A DNA stretch of 64,000 bases, taken from contig NZ_AZAY01000016.1 of the NCBI RefSeq assembly GCF_001021165.1, positions 62,001-126,000 on the forward strand, read 5' to 3'. Below the pieces are notes generated by a model. That model ran no database searches, was not told the origin of the DNA, and was given only the letters and a program-made list of their open reading frames with translations. The position numbers and the translations under genes were made by a program. Below, one piece after another: positions 18,252 to 27,760 of the stretch (position 1 is the stretch's first letter; the number at the start of each line of letters is the position of its first letter). Source of the DNA: Marinitoga sp. 1197. Its GTDB lineage: Bacteria; Thermotogota; Thermotogae; Petrotogales; Petrotogaceae.

Positions 18252-20264
18252 TTGAAATATTTTTTATCTGGTATTTTTACTGTTTTAATCATAGCAATCG
18301 TACTATTTATCTATACTTTTAATATTTTTGCAAATAAATCTATTTTTTCTATTAATAATAATTATAATACATATGTATTTTCAAATGGAAATGAAATATT
18401 ACCTCCAAAATTTATATATACGAAATTATCAGAAGCTCCAATAAATCTACTTTTTATTTTGTTATGGTCAGAAGATAGGGATTTTTTTGGACATCCTGGA
18501 TTCAACTTAAAAGGAACACTTAGATCTATAATAACAAATATAAAAAGTGGTACAACTTATGGTGGAAGCACGATTACACAGCAGGTTGTAAAAAATGTTT
18601 ATTTATCTCAGAAAAAACGAATTTCAAGAAAAATCTTAGAAATTTTTTTATCATTCTGGGTTGAACATTATTATACAAAAAATGACATTTTAGAGGCATA
18701 TATAAATATAGCCTACCTTGGTAATGATATAAATGGATTCGGAGCTGCTGCAAAAAGATATTTTGGAAAAGATTTAAAAGATTTAAATTTAGCTGAAATA
18801 TCAATTTTAGTTGGTATTATAAATGCTCCAGAATATTATAACCCCTATAAATATCCATCAAGAGCTAAAGAACAGGGATTAATAATATTAAACTCATTAA
18901 AAAATAATAAATTATTATCCGACGATGAATACAAAATTTATACACAACAATTAAGCAATATTATATTTAAAAAGGTGTTTTTTGATAAAAATAATCTTCA
19001 ATTATTACTCGCAATAAAAAGTGAAGAATCAAAAATTAAATTACATGGTGGTGGTTATATTGTAAAATCCACTATAAATAGAGATTTATTTGAAACAATT
19101 AAAAATTCATGGCAATCTTCACAAAGCGCAATTATACTTGATAATAAAACAGGAAAAATTTTAAGCTTTTTTGGTTCTCAATATGATACTTTTTATTCAA
19201 ACAGGCAGATTGGTTCAACTATTAAACCATTCTATTATCTATTAGCTTTAAATAAAGGATATAATATCAATGATCTTTTAACTGACGAGCCATTGAAAAT
19301 TGGAAACTGGAGTCCGAAAAATTTTGATAAAAAATTTAGAGGTGAAGTTACATTTGAAAAGGCTTTAATTGATTCAATAAATATACCTTCAATTAATCTT
19401 TTTCGAAATTTAGAAAATACTACTCAAAAATCAATATTTGCCGTAACAGATTTTCTAAAAAAAATAGGTATAAATGGTTTTTATCCTGATGATATAACCC
19501 TGTCCCTTGGAACATTGGAAAGTAATGTATATAATATTGCAAGGGCATTTTCCATTTTTCCAAATTATGGAATAATACCAGATTTTTATATAATTGAAGA
19601 AATATATGATAAAAACGGAAATTTAATATACAAAAAAATACCTAAAATTGATAGAAAAATACAAAATATTAACAATAATTCATACAATACAATGAATAAA
19701 ATATTAAAAAAAGTAGTTTTAGAAGGAACTGCTAAAACTTTATTTTCAGTAAAAAAAGAGTTTTATGGGAAAACAGGAACTGCTGAATCATCTGTATGGT
19801 TTACAGGATATGATGGGAAAATTACTATTTCTGTAAGAAAAGATGGAAAATTTTTATTATCAACCACGCATGCAATTCCCTTAGCCAGAAAAATACTCAA
19901 TAATTACTACTCGTATAACTCTTTAGAAAAAGTTCCAATATTCAATTATTTTTTAATATCTTCTTCTAAAAATATTATTGATAATTTCATATCAGAATTT
20001 ACTACTAAAGACTATTTATCTATCAGTAAAAAAAATTATATTAAATTCATACAAAATATTGAATTGTTATTTCCAGATGAATTTATAAAAGAATATGAAA
20101 ATTTATCAGAAAATTTAAAAAATCTTTTTGAACTTGATACTTTAACTATTAAAAAATACATAAATTTAATGGATTTACAGGAACCATCTATTTATAATTA
20201 TTTTTTTAAAGAAAAACTATTTTTAGACTATTATTTCCCTGATCTTTATAATAAAATAAAATAA
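18252..20264 (+). CDS. Class A penicillin-binding protein (PBP1-like)
   Basis: About 670 residues. A signal-anchor segment comes first, then a GT51 glycosyltransferase: EDRDFFGHPGFN with the catalytic Glu, GGSTITQQVVKN and KILEIFLSFWVE. The transpeptidase domain has STIK (catalytic Ser) and KTGTAES. It polymerises and cross-links peptidoglycan. After KTG a roughly 150-residue C-terminal extension has no recognised domain. The TTG at 18252 was chosen because GGAGG lies 8 bases upstream; the in-frame ATG at 18237 precedes that site and has none of its own. Two overlapping cyclic-nucleotide-domain genes follow. Confidence 0.92.
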   Translation: MKYFLSGIFTVLIIAIVLFIYTFNIFANKSIFSINNNYNTYVFSNGNEILPPKFIYTKLSEAPINLLFILLWSEDRDFFGHPGFNLKGTLRSIITNIKSGTTYGGSTITQQVVKNVYLSQKKRISRKILEIFLSFWVEHYYTKNDILEAYINIAYLGNDINGFGAAAKRYFGKDLKDLNLAEISILVGIINAPEYYNPYKYPSRAKEQGLIILNSLKNNKLLSDDEYKIYTQQLSNIIFKKVFFDKNNLQLLLAIKSEESKIKLHGGGYIVKSTINRDLFETIKNSWQSSQSAIILDNKTGKILSFFGSQYDTFYSNRQIGSTIKPFYYLLALNKGYNINDLLTDEPLKIGNWSPKNFDKKFRGEVTFEKALIDSINIPSINLFRNLENTTQKSIFAVTDFLKKIGINGFYPDDITLSLGTLESNVYNIARAFSIFPNYGIIPDFYIIEEIYDKNGNLIYKKIPKIDRKIQNINNNSYNTMNKILKKVVLEGTAKTLFSVKKEFYGKTGTAESSVWFTGYDGKITISVRKDGKFLLSTTHAIPLARKILNNYYSYNSLEKVPIFNYFLISSSKNIIDNFISEFTTKDYLSISKKNYIKFIQNIELLFPDEFIKEYENLSENLKNLFELDTLTIKKYINLMDLQEPSIYNYFFKEKLFLDYYFPDLYNKIK

Positions 20265-20287
20265 AACTTTATTAAGAAGGTGTTTTT

Positions 20288-21136
20288 ATGAAAGAATTTT
20301 TTAATCCCGGCGAAGTATTATTAAAAGAAAACGAAATATACAATTTTTGCTATTATATAATATCTGGGAAAGTACATACTTCTCTTAGAAATCATGAATT
20401 AAGTTCTGGAGAATTTATAGGAACTATGAGTTTTATAACAGGAAAACCCTTATTGGAAAGTTATATTGCTAATACAAAGGTTGAAGTATTAAAACTTGAT
20501 AAAAATTCTATACAAAAAATACTTGAAGAAAAAGAATTTTCTTTATTTTTAGAGCACATATCAAAATTGTATATAAATTTATTTTTTAAAAGTTTATACA
20601 ATATAACTCCAAACATATATGAATTATTAATTTCAAAAGCACGAATATCTAATAGAAAAGACTTAATTGAAGATATGGAACTTGATGAGACAGATATATT
20701 ATTAGCAGAATTGGATCAAATTTTAAATGTTGGTGAAATTTTTGAATCTGAACTTCCAGAAGATCTAGAAACTGCCACAGAAAATTTTAAATCAATGTTT
20801 AATAAAGATAACTTAGATTTAGCTGGAATTATTGTTTTTACAACAAATTATATAAGAAAAAATAGCGATAATCCCCAACTCTGTGAAGATTTAATTTATG
20901 GTTTTGAAAAATCAATTGAAATCGAAGATAGAGCTTTAGTTAAATATTTCTTATATTTATCCTGTATTTATTGTAATGATAAAAATCAGGTAAAGAATAT
21001 TCTTGAAGAGTATTTAGAAATATTAAGATTCTGGGGAATTCCAGCATGGGGAGAAATGTTGATTAGAGTTGAAAATTATGAAATTTTTTCCAATATATTT
21101 GATGAAAAAAATGTTGGTGATAAAAATGAAATGTGA
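20288..21136 (+). CDS. Cyclic-nucleotide-binding-domain protein
   Basis: A 282-residue protein with an N-terminal cNMP-binding beta-barrel: FNPGEVLLKENE, YYIISGKVHTSL, LSSGEFIGTMSF. The second half (about 110-282) is helical, has no HTH I can identify and may be a TPR-like or interaction region. AGAAGGTG precedes the ATG. It follows the penicillin-binding protein by 23 nt and overlaps the next gene by 11 nt, so the three are probably co-transcribed. Ligand unknown. Confidence 0.78.
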   Translation: MKEFFNPGEVLLKENEIYNFCYYIISGKVHTSLRNHELSSGEFIGTMSFITGKPLLESYIANTKVEVLKLDKNSIQKILEEKEFSLFLEHISKLYINLFFKSLYNITPNIYELLISKARISNRKDLIEDMELDETDILLAELDQILNVGEIFESELPEDLETATENFKSMFNKDNLDLAGIIVFTTNYIRKNSDNPQLCEDLIYGFEKSIEIEDRALVKYFLYLSCIYCNDKNQVKNILEEYLEILRFWGIPAWGEMLIRVENYEIFSNIFDEKNVGDKNEM

Positions 21137-21620
21137 ATTAATACAAAATCTTTCTAAAGATATTCGAGAAATCGCATATATTCAAAATGGTATAGTTATT
21201 TCAATTTTAAAATATGAAGATAAAGAAAAACTTGGACAGGTTTTCTGTGATGGAGACTATTTTGGACTTGATTCTTTAGTATTCGGAATAAATATTATAG
21301 ATTATTATAAGGTAGGAAAAACGCGTTTCAAAAAAGAATCATATCAGTTATTTACTGAACTTTTAAAAGATAAAGATTATTACGATAAATTTTTCTTAAA
21401 TCTAAAAATAACGTTTTTAGAAATCGCCTCATTTATGCAAAAAAAAGAAGACGAAATTTTATTGTTAAACTTAAGAAAAATATATAATAGAAGCAGCAAA
21501 ATCAAAGGACTACCAAAAGCTTTTATACTTAATTATATAGATAAAGACAGAATATACAAATTAGTTGAGAAAGAACTAATTAAAGAAGATGATGAATTTT
21601 TTTATTATAATCCTGAGTAA
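21126..21620 (+). CDS. Crp-like effector-domain protein, diverged
   Basis: About 164 residues. The first 60 resemble a shortened cNMP barrel (IREIAYIQNGIVISIL and LGQVFCDGDYFGLDSL), and the last 50 could form a winged-helix-like region. Similarity is weak and the nucleotide-binding signature is not visible. The ATG at 21126 overlaps the preceding stop region by 11 nt; a longer reading from 21069 has no ribosome binding site. Confidence 0.6.
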   Translation: MKCELIQNLSKDIREIAYIQNGIVISILKYEDKEKLGQVFCDGDYFGLDSLVFGINIIDYYKVGKTRFKKESYQLFTELLKDKDYYDKFFLNLKITFLEIASFMQKKEDEILLLNLRKIYNRSSKIKGLPKAFILNYIDKDRIYKLVEKELIKEDDEFFYYNPE

Positions 21621-21722
21621 ATTGAATATATTTTAATATTATTGTCCCATAATATCTGTAATAGAGAATAATCTGAAAAAAATGACATTGAAATTTTTTT
21701 CATTTTTGAGTTAAACTATTAC

Positions 21723-21750
21723 TGAATACAAAATATTGAATACAAAATAA
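21723..21750 (+). repeat. 14-bp tandem repeat upstream of tdh
   Basis: Two adjacent copies of tgaatacaaaatat / tgaatacaaaataa (13 of 14 identical), ending just before the ribosome binding site of tdh. It could be an operator for the tdh-kbl operon or chance in AT-rich sequence. Confidence 0.45.
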
Positions 21751-21765
21751 GGATGGTGAAAAATT

Positions 21766-22812
21766 TTGAATACTATGAAAGCCATTATAAAAAAAGAACC
21801 AGGAAAAGGCTTTGTATTAGATGAAGTTGAAATTCCGAAAATCAAAAATCCAGATGATGTAAAAATTAAAGTTTTAAATGCATCTATTTGTGGAACAGAT
21901 TTACATATATGGAAATGGGATGAATGGTCTCAGAAAAGGATTAAAACTCCTCAAATTGACGGACATGAATTTGTTGGTGAAGTTGTTGAAGTTGGTTCGA
22001 TGGTTAAAGGTGTAAAACCTGGAGATATTGTAGCAGCAGAAACTCATATTCCATGCGGTGTTTGTAAACAATGTAAAACTGGAAATATGCATGTGTGTAA
22101 AAACATGAAAATACTGGGTGTAGATAGAGATGGAGTTTTCGCTGAATATGTTGTTGTTCCAGAAATAGTATTATGGAAATTGGATCCTTCCATTCCAAAG
22201 GAATTTGCATCTGTCATGGAACCTTTAGGAAATGCCATACATACTGTAACTTCCGTGGACTTAAGAGGAAAATCTGTTTTAATAACAGGTGCTGGTCCCA
22301 TTGGTGCTATCGCAATTCAAATCGCAAAGATTTCTGGCGCTGCAACTGTAATAGTTAGTGAAATTTCTGAATATAGAATTAATATGGCAAAAGAAATGGG
22401 TGCTGATTATATAATAAATCCTCTGGAAAAAGATTTAGTTAAAGAAGTTATGAATTTAACAAACAATGATGGTGTTGATGTATTACTGGAAATGTCTGGA
22501 AATCCTGATGCTTTGAATAAGGGAATAGAATCTTTAACAAACGCTGGAGAAGTCGCTATTTTAGGTGTTTTCCCTACAAATCCTGTTCCGTTTGTTATGA
22601 ATACTGCTGTATTCAAAGGAATTAAAATACATTGTATTACAGGAAGAAAAATGTTCGAAACATGGCAAATCGCTTCAGAATGGTTGAGAACAAAAAGAGT
22701 AGATCTTTCAAAATTAATCACTCATATTTTGCCAATAGAAGATTTTGAAAAAGGTTTTGAACTTATGAATTCCAAAAAAAGTGGAAAAATCATATTAAAA
22801 ATTTCAGAATAA
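21766..22812 (+). CDS. tdh: L-threonine 3-dehydrogenase
   Basis: A 348-residue zinc-dependent medium-chain dehydrogenase oxidising threonine to 2-amino-3-ketobutyrate with NAD. Catalytic zinc ligands appear in [14 protein letters not shown] and DGHEFVGEV. The structural zinc cysteines are in the [15 protein letters not shown] stretch, and the nucleotide fold has [17 protein letters not shown] at 21766 was kept as start because GGATGGTG lies about 7 bases before it; the ATG at 21775 is too far. kbl follows 11 nt later, giving the complete threonine-to-glycine pathway. Confidence 0.94.
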   Translation: MNTMKAIIKKEPGKGFVLDEVEIPKIKNPDDVKIKVLNASICGTDLHIWKWDEWSQKRIKTPQIDGHEFVGEVVEVGSMVKGVKPGDIVAAETHIPCGVCKQCKTGNMHVCKNMKILGVDRDGVFAEYVVVPEIVLWKLDPSIPKEFASVMEPLGNAIHTVTSVDLRGKSVLITGAGPIGAIAIQIAKISGAATVIVSEISEYRINMAKEMGADYIINPLEKDLVKEVMNLTNNDGVDVLLEMSGNPDALNKGIESLTNAGEVAILGVFPTNPVPFVMNTAVFKGIKIHCITGRKMFETWQIASEWLRTKRVDLSKLITHILPIEDFEKGFELMNSKKSGKIILKISE

Positions 22813-22823
22813 GGGGGAATTTT

Positions 22824-24008
22824 ATGAATTTTTATGATCAATTAAATAATGAAATGAAAGATTTAAAAGAAAATGGTCTTTTTGTAACTATTAGAACTCT
22901 AAATAGTGCTCAAGGATCTTGGTTTGAGGTTGATGGCAAAAAAGTTTTAAACCTTTGTTCAAATAATTACCTTGGATTTGCAAACAATGACAGGCTAAAA
23001 AAAGCGGCCATTGCTGCGGTTGAAAAGTATGGTGTTGGCCCTGGTGCAGTAAGAACTATCGCAGGTACAATGGATATACATCATCAATTAGAAAAAGAGT
23101 TAGCAGAATTTAAAAAAGCAGAAGCAACATTAGTAGTACAATCTGGTTTTAATGCCAATCAAGCTGTTATTCCAGCAATAACTACAGCAGAAGATGCAAT
23201 TTTATCAGATGAACTAAACCATGCAAGCATTATAGACGGCGTTAGACTTTCAAAAGCAAAAAAATATGTATGGAAACATAAGGATGTTAAAGATCTTGAA
23301 GCAAAATTAAAAGAAGCTAAAGAAAATGGTGCAAGAAGACTTTTAATTATAACTGATGGGGTTTTCAGCATGGATGGAGATTTAGCTCCATTACCGGAAA
23401 TAGTTGAAGTTGCAGAAAAATATGAAGCAATTGTTATGGTTGATGATGCTCATGGTGAAGGTGTTCTTGGTGAAAACGGTAGAGGAATTGTTGATCACTT
23501 CCATTTACACTCTCGAGTCGATATAGAAGTTGGAACATTATCAAAAGCATTTGGTGTTGTTGGTGGCTTTATTGCAGGTAAAAAGGTCTTAATAGATTAT
23601 CTAAAACAGAAAGCGCGACCATTTTTATTCAGCAGTTCTCTTTCTCCAGCTGAAGCTGGTGCAGCTTTAGAAGCTGTAAGAATATTGGTTGAAAGCGGCG
23701 AAGTGGTTGAAAAATTATGGGATAATGCTAAATATTTTAATGATAAATTAAATGCTCTTGGATTTGATACATGGCACAGTGAGACTCCAATAACTCCTGT
23801 GATGCTTTATGATGCCAAAATTGCAAAAAACTTTAGTTTAAGGTTATTTGAAGAAGGAATTTTCGCTCAATCAATAGGATATCCTACTGTCCCTAAAGGA
23901 TTAGCAAGAATCAGGGTAATGATCAGCGCTGCACATACAAAAGAAGATCTTGATTTTGCAGTTGAAAAATTTGAAAAAATAGGAAAAGAATTAAATATAA
24001 TAAAATAA
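22824..24008 (+). CDS. kbl: Glycine C-acetyltransferase (2-amino-3-ketobutyrate CoA ligase)
   Basis: A 394-residue PLP enzyme of the alpha-oxoamine synthase family. It cleaves 2-amino-3-ketobutyrate with CoA to glycine and acetyl-CoA. The [32 protein letters not shown] and [12 protein letters not shown] motifs are present, the last with the PLP lysine. Directly downstream of tdh in the classical pair. GGGGG precedes the ATG. Confidence 0.95.
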   Translation: MNFYDQLNNEMKDLKENGLFVTIRTLNSAQGSWFEVDGKKVLNLCSNNYLGFANNDRLKKAAIAAVEKYGVGPGAVRTIAGTMDIHHQLEKELAEFKKAEATLVVQSGFNANQAVIPAITTAEDAILSDELNHASIIDGVRLSKAKKYVWKHKDVKDLEAKLKEAKENGARRLLIITDGVFSMDGDLAPLPEIVEVAEKYEAIVMVDDAHGEGVLGENGRGIVDHFHLHSRVDIEVGTLSKAFGVVGGFIAGKKVLIDYLKQKARPFLFSSSLSPAEAGAALEAVRILVESGEVVEKLWDNAKYFNDKLNALGFDTWHSETPITPVMLYDAKIAKNFSLRLFEEGIFAQSIGYPTVPKGLARIRVMISAAHTKEDLDFAVEKFEKIGKELNIIK

Positions 24009-24032
24009 AATCGCAGTTTTCACTGCGATTTT
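24007..24032. terminator. Bidirectional terminator between kbl and the ABC-2 permease
   Basis: An 11-bp perfect stem aaaatcgcagt / actgcgatttt with loop TTTC between converging genes. Confidence 0.87.
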
Positions 24033-24047
24033 ATTTTGTGGAAAAAC

Positions 24048-25223
24048 TTATTTTTTCTCAATATATGAGAGAAATATATGGCTAATTATAAATGATAATA
24101 CTGTAAATAAAATTATTACAAAGATATCTCCTGATACCATAGAAAGATTATAATTCAATAATGCAACTTTTCTAAATGAATCTATAGAATATTTTATAGG
24201 AAGAATATAAGACCATTTATACCAGATAGAATCCTTTGGTATCGAAATCAAAACATCTCCAAATAATATCATTGTTCCTATAAAAACAGCTAATATAAAT
24301 GTTGTTGTTTTAGTTGTTTTGGATATTGCCGAAATTAATAACCCCAATGTAGCAAACATTAAGACATTTAAGATTATCAAAATTATCATTGATATTTCTC
24401 CACCAACAAAATTACTTCCAAAATATTGAAAAACATAATAGGTTATAATACTCGACACTAATCCCAGAATAATATATGTAAACAATTTATATAATGAAAA
24501 CTCCCATATTTTTAACCCATTTGCTCTATATATATTTAACAATCCGTTTTCTCTTGTTTGAGATACAGAAATACCAATTCCTCCCATTGAAAAAATCAAG
24601 ATTAGTACCAATATAGCAGACGGGGCTAACATATCCTGAAAATCAAGAGACGCATTTTTTATATTTGTTAAACTGCCATCTTTTATATTCGGAATTTGTA
24701 TTTCAATCTCTGGTGGGTTTCTATCTTTATCCACCGATATTCCGCCTTTTAATAAAAATTGAGTTGTTGAACCAACAGAAATCTCCGGAATACCAGATAA
24801 TTCATTAAATAATGCCTTTACAACTGTATAAATTGCAACACTACTATCAAGGTCATTGGGATTAGGTACTAAAATAAGTTTCGTTTCTTTATAATTTTTT
24901 AAATCACTCATAAATCCTTTAGGTATTATCAGTATGGAATCATATTCATTACTTTTTATAGCTTCAATTAATTCTGATTTTGTCGTTATTTGAACAGCAT
25001 CTTTCCATTTAAAAAATTGACTTAAAAAAAGAAATCCAAATTTCCCCAAAAAACTATTATCTTCATTATATACAGCTATTTTATAGTCTGACAACATATT
25101 CTCTGGAAATAGATTCGATCCTAAATAAGATAACAAAAATGGGACTAAAATCAATGTCACTAAAAAACCTTTATTTCTAAAAATTTTAATGAGTTCATAT
25201 TTCATCAACGACAATATTTTCAT
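24048..25223 (-). CDS. ABC-2-type transporter permease, orphan
   Basis: A 391-residue membrane protein of the ABC-2 fold (NatB/YhaP-like). There is one N-terminal transmembrane helix (about 18-38), a large extracytoplasmic loop (about 40-205) and a C-terminal group of about five helices (210-390). No ATPase gene lies beside it; flanking genes face other ways. The partner must be encoded elsewhere. The substrate is unknown. GAGGTGA precedes the ATG. Confidence 0.85.
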   Translation of the reverse strand: MKILSLMKYELIKIFRNKGFLVTLILVPFLLSYLGSNLFPENMLSDYKIAVYNEDNSFLGKFGFLFLSQFFKWKDAVQITTKSELIEAIKSNEYDSILIIPKGFMSDLKNYKETKLILVPNPNDLDSSVAIYTVVKALFNELSGIPEISVGSTTQFLLKGGISVDKDRNPPEIEIQIPNIKDGSLTNIKNASLDFQDMLAPSAILVLILIFSMGGIGISVSQTRENGLLNIYRANGLKIWEFSLYKLFTYIILGLVSSIITYYVFQYFGSNFVGGEISMIILIILNVLMFATLGLLISAISKTTKTTTFILAVFIGTMILFGDVLISIPKDSIWYKWSYILPIKYSIDSFRKVALLNYNLSMVSGDIFVIILFTVLSFIISHIFLSYIEKK

Positions 25224-25294
25224 TAAATCACCTCGTTTTTTCCTAAATCTTTATATATTCTATCAAAAAATTTAAATTGTTCCAAGTATTTTTA

Positions 25295-25969
<675 letters not shown>

Positions 25970-25971
<2 letters not shown>

Positions 25972-25990
25972 CCGATGCAATGCATCGGTT
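25970..25990. terminator. Bidirectional terminator between upp and ftsY
   Basis: Stem aaccgatg / catcggtt with a 5-nt loop between converging genes; T-rich on the plus side, and A-rich before it for the minus direction. Confidence 0.8.
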
Positions 25991-25993
25991 ATT

Positions 25994-26899
25994 TTATTCT
26001 TTTATACCTAATAATGCGTTACAATAGCTTTCAGGATCAAAAAGCTGCAGATCATCTTCTTTCTCACCAACTCCAATCAGCTTAATTGGTATATTCAACT
26101 CTTTATTAATTGCAAAGGCTATTCCACCTTTTGCGGTACCATCTAACTTTGTGATTACTATTCCGCTTAAATCAATTGCTTCTTTAAATATCTGTGCCTG
26201 TATTATACCATTTTGCCCTGTTGTTCCATCTAATACTAAAAGCGTTTCATGTGGTGCATCTGGAATCACTTTTTGAATTACTCTCTTTATTTTTTTCAGT
26301 TCTTCCATTAAATTGCTTTTTGTATGCAGCCTTCCTGCAGTATCAATTATAACTACATCTTTATTCTTTGATAACGCATGATTCAATGCATCATATGCAA
26401 CTGCTGCAGCATCTGAACCATGAGAATGTGCAATTACATTTATATTCAGTCTCTTTCCCCATTCTTTTAATTGCTCAATTGCTGCTGCCCTGAATGTATC
26501 TCCTGCAGCAAATACTACATCATTACCATTTTCTTTAAAAATCTTCCCAAGTTTTGCTATGGTTGTTGTTTTACCAGTTCCATTTACTCCAACTACCAGA
26601 ATAACATATGGTTTCTTTTCTGGAGATAAATTAATTGGTTTATTATCGAGATGTTCTATCATAATATCTCTTAATAAAATTAACGGATCTTCACTCTTTT
26701 CTTTTTTATATCTTTCCTTTAATTTCTCAATAATATCTTTTGTGCTTTCAACACCAACATCTGATAAAATCATTATTTCTTCTAATTCTTCCAAAACTTC
26801 TTCATCTAATTTTCTACCGGAAAATAATGTTTTAATATTTCCAAAAAATTTATCTCTTGTTTTTTTTAATCCCTGAGCTATCTTATTAAAAAATCCCAT
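25994..26899 (-). CDS. ftsY: Signal recognition particle receptor FtsY
   Basis: A 301-residue SRP receptor GTPase. The N domain is followed by a G domain with GVNGTGKTTTIAKLG (P-loop), DTFRAAAIEQL, DTAGRLHTKSNLM and TKLDGTAKGG. It has only a short N-terminal extension. The start at 26899 follows CAGGAGG; the longer ORF to 26974 includes the promoter region and is not credible. Confidence 0.97.
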   Translation of the reverse strand: MGFFNKIAQGLKKTRDKFFGNIKTLFSGRKLDEEVLEELEEIMILSDVGVESTKDIIEKLKERYKKEKSEDPLILLRDIMIEHLDNKPINLSPEKKPYVILVVGVNGTGKTTTIAKLGKIFKENGNDVVFAAGDTFRAAAIEQLKEWGKRLNINVIAHSHGSDAAAVAYDALNHALSKNKDVVIIDTAGRLHTKSNLMEELKKIKRVIQKVIPDAPHETLLVLDGTTGQNGIIQAQIFKEAIDLSGIVITKLDGTAKGGIAFAINKELNIPIKLIGVGEKEDDLQLFDPESYCNALLGIKE

Positions 26900-26936
26900 A
26901 ATCAACCTCCTGATTATAATTTTATATCTAGAATAT

Positions 26937-26964
26937 ATTTTATCATTAATTTTTCTTATTTCAA
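26937..26964 (-). promoter_or_regulatory. Probable promoter of ftsY
   Basis: On the minus strand TTGAAA (26959-26964) and TAAAAT (26937-26942) are separated by 16 bases, about 40 bases before the ftsY start. Confidence 0.6.
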
Positions 26965-27103
26965 AACATATCATAAAAAATTAATACTTAATTATCAGGA
27001 ACAATCTAATAAATAACTAAATATTAATTTATTATATTTGGAATTTTTGCAATGAAATGGTAAAATATTTTTAGTATTATATGATAAGAATGAGGTGTAT
27101 AAA

Positions 27104-27760
27104 ATGGGAGATTTCTGGGAAGATTCTACTACCTGCCCCCTTTGTGGGAAAGCTTTTAATTTTACTAAAATTAAATATGATAGTATAAGAATTGAAAAAT
27201 ACGAAGATGATTTAAAACCTATATTTAAGGGGCCAAATCCTCTTAATTTTTCTATCTTAACCTGTCCAAAGTGCGGATTTACATATTTTTCTGAAGATTC
27301 TGATGTTTTAAGAAAAACTTCTAAAGAGACAAAAAAAGAACTAAAAAATTATTTAAAAAGAACTCGAGACAAACTTGGAAAAATCAGCAATTCCAAAGAT
27401 AAGTCGATTGATTTCTTGAAAAAACAATATGCGCTTGCAGGAATTGTTTATCGCATTTTAAATCGTCCAGGAAATGTTGCAAAAAGTCTTATCAGACTTG
27501 CATGGGTTTTCAGGGATGAAAACAAAACCATGGAAGAATTAAAATTATTAATTTCTGCTGTAAATATTCTTGAAGATAATTTTAAAGACCTAAATTCTGA
27601 CGAAGAACTTATATTATATTATTTTTTTAAAGGTTATACAAATTTGCGTATAGGGAAAAAAAAGGAAGCCAAAGAATTTTTCAACAAACTTATTGGAAGA
27701 TATAAAAAATCAAGAAATCCTTATGTAAAAAAAGCTGAATTTTTGAAAGGTGATATATGA
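27104..27760 (+). CDS. DUF2225-family protein with zinc-ribbon cysteines
   Basis: A 218-residue protein. Two CxxC pairs, TCPLCGKAF and CPKCGFTYF, frame an N-terminal zinc-binding region as in DUF2225. The C-terminal part (about 110-218) is helical and TPR-like. Function not known. The ATG at 27104 follows GAGGTG. It overlaps the following lipoprotein gene by 4 nt. Confidence 0.8.
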   Translation: MGDFWEDSTTCPLCGKAFNFTKIKYDSIRIEKYEDDLKPIFKGPNPLNFSILTCPKCGFTYFSEDSDVLRKTSKETKKELKNYLKRTRDKLGKISNSKDKSIDFLKKQYALAGIVYRILNRPGNVAKSLIRLAWVFRDENKTMEELKLLISAVNILEDNFKDLNSDEELILYYFFKGYTNLRIGKKKEAKEFFNKLIGRYKKSRNPYVKKAEFLKGDI

